From positions 1-8,728 of the forward strand of contig JADHWZ010000089.1 of assembly GCA_016783225.1 (NCBI GenBank): a stretch of 8,728 nucleotides of DNA. Direction: 5' to 3'. Position 1 is the stretch's first letter; the number at the start of each line of letters is the position of its first letter. The notes beneath the pieces are model-generated. The model saw only the letters and a program-made list of their open reading frames with translations. It did no database searches and was not told the origin of the DNA. Made by a program: the position numbers and the translations under genes. Below are positions 5,174 through 8,728 of the stretch, piece by piece. The DNA comes from Dehalococcoidia bacterium. Lineage in GTDB: Bacteria > Chloroflexota > Dehalococcoidia > GIF9 > UBA5620.

Positions 5174-7117
5174 TTACCTGTTATTTAAAGGCTCTTTATC
5201 TCCGGCATCACTCTCCTGGTCGGACTCTCCTGTCTTTACGCGACGTCCAAGCCGCAGGCGACCAAACCTGGCCATAGATGACTTCATCCCGCGAAACACA
5301 CCTGCCACTTGTCCCCGGACACCTTCCGGTAATGTTGGGGCTTCCTGCGCAGACACCTGCTCTTCTCCAAGAAGCATGCGCCCGAATGTCCTCGTAAATT
5401 GACTGTGTATCTGTGTTACGGAGGTCAACACTATGTAGAGTACCAATGCAAGCAACAAGAGCGGAACTGTCAGTGCCAGGGAACCGAAGAAAAGGAGACG
5501 GGAAACGAACGGGACAAACCATAGACCGACCAGCACCGCAAGGATAATGAAGATGCTATCTCGTAAGACGATGCGCAGTCCTTCTCGTCCCCATAGTCTG
5601 GCGCTGGCACGACGGCTGAGAGCATGTCTGACAGCTTCATCAACCAGCGACCTGAGGTTGCGCCAGATGAGGACGACCGCTGGTACACACAGGACTATGA
5701 CCAGAAAGCCCAGCACCGCCGCCAGCAGACCTTGAGGCATCCCGATCGCGCCCGCCAGTTCCTCGGTGAACTGGAGTACTACTGTGCCGGTACCGACAGT
5801 CGCCGCGATAATCGCGAGGTCAATGAGAATAGCCCTGATCATCCTCCTGGTCCTGTGTCCGGTGTCGCTCTGTCGGGAGGAAGTACGGCGCAGCGCCTGG
5901 AGCCAGTCGGTGATGTCAGTGACGTACTCGCGAAGCATTCGCGGCGCCCGTCTATCAAGGAAATCCACAACTGAATCGGCGGAACGGATGATGTAGGGGG
6001 CAGCCAGGGATGTAAGAGCCGTGGCGGTGGCAATCACCGGGTACAGAGGGGCAACAACCACACTGTGGTCAACTCCGATTTTGGCGATTGCCAGTGAGAA
6101 CTCTCCCATCTGGGCTTTGCCCATGCCCACTTGCATAGCGGTTCTACCTCCGTAACCTGTGGCAAAGGTAGCCATGGTATTGACTGCTATCTTCCCCAGC
6201 ATAAATACCACCGCCACACAAATAGCGGGAATGATGAAGTCCCTGAGATGGACAATGTTAATAAGCATTCCTATCGTCACGAAGAACAAGGCAGCAAACA
6301 TATCTCGTACAGGGGACACCACTTCTATGACTTCTTCTGAGTGCTCGGTATCACCTATCAAGGCACCCATCAGGAAGGCTCCAGCGGCTGCTGATAGCCC
6401 CAGATACTTGCTGAACATGGACAAGCCGAAGCATAAGGCCAGGGCGGTTATCAGCAGAGTCTCATTAGAGTGAAACCGACGAGTGAAACTCATAACCCTG
6501 GGCACAATCAGTGCCCCGATTCCCAGTACTGCTATGACGAAGATGGCCAGTTTCAGTACTAGCCAGCCAGCGTTGCCTAAGTCCGTGACACCTGTTGTTG
6601 CCACTCCTGAGAGTACGGCGATGATGACTACGGCAGCGAAGTCTTCAACAACAAGGATTCCCATGATGAGCCGGGAGGACAGAAGATTCTTTCTGCCCAG
6701 GTCAGCAAGTATTCTCATAATCACGGCGGTGCTGCTGATATGCATGGCTGCTCCCAGGAAAACAGCATCAAGCGTCGACCAGCCCAGAAGTCTTCCCAAC
6801 CCGTACCCAAGACCAATCATGGTGGTGATTTCTACCACGCCGATTATGAGGACCGCCGGTCCTATCTGCCGAATCTTGCTCCAGCTGAACTCGAGGCCCA
6901 GGCTAAAAAGGAGCAGTATCAGGCCTAGGTCTGCGAGCGCCCGTACCGTGCCGACATCCTGGACCGGTGAAACAGGGAAAGTATATGGACTAACCAGCAG
7001 ACCCGCTATTAGATAGCCGAGTATTGGCGGTTGACGGAGCTGGCGAAACAGCAGGGTCACCACGCCAGCCACCACCATGATTATGGCAAAGTCTTTAAGA
7101 AAGGCGAACTCTTCCAC
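5174..7117 (-). CDS. CPA2-family cation:proton antiporter with extra C-terminal membrane domain
   Basis: The 647-residue membrane protein starts with the Na+/H+ exchanger fold (about residues 5-385): QPPILGYLIAGLLVSP, then LLLFSLGLEFS, then HISSTAVIMRILADLG, and the unwound-helix motif VVEDFAAV with Glu158-Asp159. In Kef-type members the equivalent pair is commonly QD, and in electrogenic ones DD or ND, so ED is noteworthy. A conserved GKAQMGEFS segment lies at 333-341. Where many CPA2 proteins carry a TrkA-N/RCK domain, this one has a basic linker (about 386-427), then hydrophobic stretches at about 428-448, 464-485, 520-542 and 544-566, then a soluble Arg/Lys-rich tail ending GDKEPLNNR. Ion specificity (Na+ or K+) is not determinable. 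The GTG 7117 start has only a weak AGGG site. The gene is convergent with the channel gene, leaving 59 bases without a clear terminator, and is divergent from the ATPase gene. Confidence 0.92.
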   Translation of the reverse strand: MEEFAFLKDFAIIMVVAGVVTLLFRQLRQPPILGYLIAGLLVSPYTFPVSPVQDVGTVRALADLGLILLLFSLGLEFSWSKIRQIGPAVLIIGVVEITTMIGLGYGLGRLLGWSTLDAVFLGAAMHISSTAVIMRILADLGRKNLLSSRLIMGILVVEDFAAVVIIAVLSGVATTGVTDLGNAGWLVLKLAIFVIAVLGIGALIVPRVMSFTRRFHSNETLLITALALCFGLSMFSKYLGLSAAAGAFLMGALIGDTEHSEEVIEVVSPVRDMFAALFFVTIGMLINIVHLRDFIIPAICVAVVFMLGKIAVNTMATFATGYGGRTAMQVGMGKAQMGEFSLAIAKIGVDHSVVVAPLYPVIATATALTSLAAPYIIRSADSVVDFLDRRAPRMLREYVTDITDWLQALRRTSSRQSDTGHRTRRMIRAILIDLAIIAATVGTGTVVLQFTEELAGAIGMPQGLLAAVLGFLVIVLCVPAVVLIWRNLRSLVDEAVRHALSRRASARLWGREGLRIVLRDSIFIILAVLVGLWFVPFVSRLLFFGSLALTVPLLLLALVLYIVLTSVTQIHSQFTRTFGRMLLGEEQVSAQEAPTLPEGVRGQVAGVFRGMKSSMARFGRLRLGRRVKTGESDQESDAGDKEPLNNR

Positions 7118-7159
7118 GCTATATTGCCCTACTCATAGAGTAATTTGCCGGTGTCTACC

Positions 7160-7181
7160 CGGTAACGTATCGGTAACGTAT
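7160..7181. repeat. Perfect tandem 11-bp repeat at the antiporter transcription start region
   Basis: CGGTAACGTAT occurs twice back to back (7160-7170 and 7171-7181) with no mismatch. The second copy abuts the predicted minus-strand -10 box and would cover the antiporter transcription start (near 7175); the first copy lies just inside the transcript. An 11-bp period is about one helical turn, which suits two protein-binding half-sites on one face of the DNA. Confidence 0.7.
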
Positions 7182-7210
7182 AATATATAGATTGTTTTAC
7201 CCGATGGCAA
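7182..7210 (-). promoter_or_regulatory. Predicted promoter of the antiporter gene
   Basis: On the minus strand TTGCCA (7210-7205, 5 of 6 to -35) is followed after exactly 17 bases by TATATT (7187-7182, 5 of 6 to -10). Transcription would begin near 7175 and give a leader of about 58 bases before the GTG at 7117. This is the strongest promoter match in the divergent interval. Confidence 0.6.
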
Positions 7211-7225
7211 TGGGTAAGGTACAAT
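7191..7225. promoter_or_regulatory. Imperfect palindrome (candidate operator) between the divergent promoters
   Basis: ATTGT (7191-7195) matches ACAAT (7221-7225), and TTACCC (7197-7202) matches GGGTAA (7212-7217), with a 9-base centre and an asymmetric insertion of GGT on the right against one T on the left. The arms overlap the spacer and -35 box of the antiporter promoter and both boxes of the predicted ATPase promoter. A protein bound here could act on both genes. The regulator is unknown. Confidence 0.5.
7196..7225 (+). promoter_or_regulatory. Predicted promoter of the P-type ATPase gene
   Basis: TTTACC (7196-7201, 4 of 6 to -35) and TACAAT (7220-7225, 5 of 6 to -10) are 18 bases apart. 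The start would be near 7232, with a leader of about 50 bases. A perfect TATAAT on the plus strand at 7179-7184 is an alternative -10, but no -35 lies at a suitable distance from it. Confidence 0.35.
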
Positions 7226-7247
7226 GATTTGGAGATGGCAACCAGTA

Positions 7248-7282
7248 GTTGTTATCAGCAAACACATATAAGAGACAACAAC
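7248..7282 (+). promoter_or_regulatory. Possible leader stem-loop next to the ATPase start codon
   Basis: GTTGTT (7248-7253) pairs with AACAAC (7277-7282). After one mismatch TC (7255-7256) can pair with GA (7274-7275). The hairpin ends one base before the ATG at 7284 and would enclose the weak AAGAGA ribosome site (7270-7275) in the loop or base of the stem. It could lower translation initiation, but the stem is AT-rich and short. Confidence 0.25.
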
Positions 7283-7283
7283 C

Positions 7284-8728
7284 ATGAGTGAGAAGGTAGC
7301 ATCCACAGATGCCAATCCCATGTGGTACCAGCTTCCGGCAGCAGAAGTTATGCAGCTGCTAGGCGCGGAAAGGTCGGGACTTTCCTCCGGAGAAGCCAAA
7401 ACAAGGCTGACCAAGTACGGGTATAACGAAATCAGATTTAAAAAGCGGGGGGCCCTTACCCGGTTTCTGCTCCAGTTCAACAGCCCCTTGGTCTACGTGC
7501 TCCTCGCGGCGGCGGCGGTCACCGCTTTCCTGGAGATGTGGGTAGATTCGGGTGTCATCTTCGTAGTGGTCCTGGCCAATACAATAATTGGCTTCATCCA
7601 AGAGGGTAGAGCCGAGGCTTCTATGGAAGCCCTGACCAGTATGATGGTACCGGTGTGTACTGTCCTCAGGGATGGCAAGCAGCAAGAGATACCAGGTAGG
7701 GAGCTCGTCCCCGGGGATGTGGTTCTCCTTGAAGAAGGTGACCGTGTTCCGGCTGACCTTCGACTGTATTTCACTAAAAATCTTAGCGCTGATGAGGCTG
7801 CCCTGACCGGTGAGTCCGTTCCGGCGGAGAAAAGAAGTGAACCGATACTGAGACCGAACCTGCCACCGGGCGACCAGCGCTGCATGGCTTTCAGTGGCAC
7901 CTTCACCACCCGTGGCTCGGCACGCGGTATTGTGGTGGCCACCGGTGAGGGTACCGAGATTGGGAAGATAGCCAAACTCATGAAGGAAACACCCAGAGTT
8001 GTTGCCGCTCCACTGATGAGAAAGATAGCCCAGTTCACCAAATTCCTTATTATATTAATCATGGTCATTGCTGTCCTTAACCTCCTTCTCGGTGTTTTCA
8101 TCGGTGGCTATGACCTTCTCTACTCTTTCCTGGCTTCCGTTTCGCTGGCGGTAGCGGCCATACCTGAAGGGCTGCCGGCGATTGTCACTATTGCCTTAGC
8201 CCTCGGTGCCAGGGCAATGGGACAGAGAAATGCCCTCATCAGAAGGTTGCCGGCAGTGGAGACACTGGGTTCAGCTACGGTCATCTGCTCGGATAAGACC
8301 GGGACACTGACCAAAGGCGAGATGACGGTTGTGGAGATATTCTGCGGCGATAAGACCTACCAGGTCAGCGGCGTAGGATATGCCCCCAGAGGAGAGTTCA
8401 CTCTTGACAGCCGGACGGTTGACGTTGCCAATGACCCTGACCTCTCACAAATACTGAAGACAGGTCTGCTGTGTAACAGTGCCGCCATCGAAGATACCGG
8501 AGACGGTTACAAGCTCTCCGGAGACCCCACGGAAGGAGCGCTGGTAGTGGCCGGTCTTAAAGCCGGCTTTTCTGCTAACTCTGAAAGACTGGACGAAATC
8601 CCATTTGATTCGCAATCACGCTACATGGCGACACTGAACCAGAAAAGACACGGGAATGTTATCTACCTCAAGGGCTCACCAGAGCGGATACTTGAAATGT
8701 GCCGGGGACAGCTTGTCAATGGCTCGGT
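7284..8728 (+). CDS. P2-type cation-transporting ATPase, N-terminal 481 residues (runs off the right edge)
   Basis: The frame opens at ATG 7284 and stays open to the window edge. It has the order of a Ca2+/Na+-type P2 ATPase: N-terminal cation-ATPase domain ([13 protein letters not shown], then [19 protein letters not shown]), M1-M2, the actuator domain with TGES at residues 175-178, M3-M4 with IPEGLP at 293-298 (Glu295 being the family's ion-site glutamate), the phosphorylation motif DKTGTLT at 337-343, and the start of the nucleotide-binding domain with GDPTEGALV and [11 protein letters not shown]. The pump couples ATP hydrolysis to cation transport across the membrane; Ca2+, Mn2+ or Na+ cannot be told apart without M5-M6. 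It is not a heavy-metal P1B pump, because no CPC motif is present in M4. A full-length member would be about 850-950 residues. The ribosome site (AAGAGA) is weak. Confidence 0.93.
   Translation, partial: MSEKVASTDANPMWYQLPAAEVMQLLGAERSGLSSGEAKTRLTKYGYNEIRFKKRGALTRFLLQFNSPLVYVLLAAAAVTAFLEMWVDSGVIFVVVLANTIIGFIQEGRAEASMEALTSMMVPVCTVLRDGKQQEIPGRELVPGDVVLLEEGDRVPADLRLYFTKNLSADEAALTGESVPAEKRSEPILRPNLPPGDQRCMAFSGTFTTRGSARGIVVATGEGTEIGKIAKLMKETPRVVAAPLMRKIAQFTKFLIILIMVIAVLNLLLGVFIGGYDLLYSFLASVSLAVAAIPEGLPAIVTIALALGARAMGQRNALIRRLPAVETLGSATVICSDKTGTLTKGEMTVVEIFCGDKTYQVSGVGYAPRGEFTLDSRTVDVANDPDLSQILKTGLLCNSAAIEDTGDGYKLSGDPTEGALVVAGLKAGFSANSERLDEIPFDSQSRYMATLNQKRHGNVIYLKGSPERILEMCRGQLVNGS

Noticed and set aside
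6483..7016. 177-codon plus-strand frame opposite the antiporter
   Set aside because: A long antisense shadow of a Leu/Ile/Val-rich gene; Ser/Thr/Pro/Arg composition and no ribosome site.
7493..8101. 202-codon minus-strand frame opposite the ATPase
   Set aside because: The plus strand encodes unmistakable P-type ATPase motifs across this interval; the opposite frame is low-complexity Ser/Thr/Arg.

Overview
The window reads as bacterial chromosome of moderate GC. It carries ATG and GTG starts, Shine-Dalgarno sites and sigma-70-type promoters. Nothing in it fixes the organism. The overall style (an MFS permease with a long helical tail, CPA2 antiporter, P2-type ATPase, CBS and Usp proteins) would fit an environmental anaerobe such as Chloroflexota/Dehalococcoidia, but that is a weak inference.

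Left part (1-1391). The window opens inside an insertion sequence: positions 1-63 on the minus strand encode the N-terminus of an IS3-family OrfA transposase, and the IS end probably lies near 139. A gene-poor stretch follows with four short hairpins (214-355). Two small minus-strand membrane-protein genes come next (411-566 and 626-877); the second contains a 63-nt-offset internal duplication and has its own promoter (920-948). From 955 to 1072 there is a compact set of nested hairpins ending in a T-run, perhaps a small structured RNA or a terminator. A good promoter at 1144-1172 starts a leader of about 210 nt that contains a possible CBS-domain scrap.

Middle (1392-5114, plus strand). A two-CBS-domain protein is followed by an N-terminally truncated universal stress protein, broken by one extra G in a G-run. 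Next is a 12-TM MFS permease with a roughly 229-residue C-terminal tail that includes a 44-residue helical tandem repeat. Last is a voltage-gated-type potassium channel with a TTVGYGD filter and a C-terminal coiled coil.

Right part (5174-8728). A CPA2-type cation:proton antiporter on the minus strand lacks the usual RCK/TrkA-N module and instead has about four extra membrane segments. It is transcribed divergently from a P2-type cation-transporting ATPase that runs off the window. The 166-bp space between them holds facing promoters, an imperfect palindrome over both, and a perfect tandem 11-bp repeat at the antiporter start region.

Together the intact genes form a monovalent/divalent cation and stress neighbourhood: K+ channel, H+-coupled antiporter, cation pump, permease of unknown substrate, and the nucleotide-sensing CBS and Usp folds. 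No tRNA, rRNA, CRISPR array or replication origin was seen.
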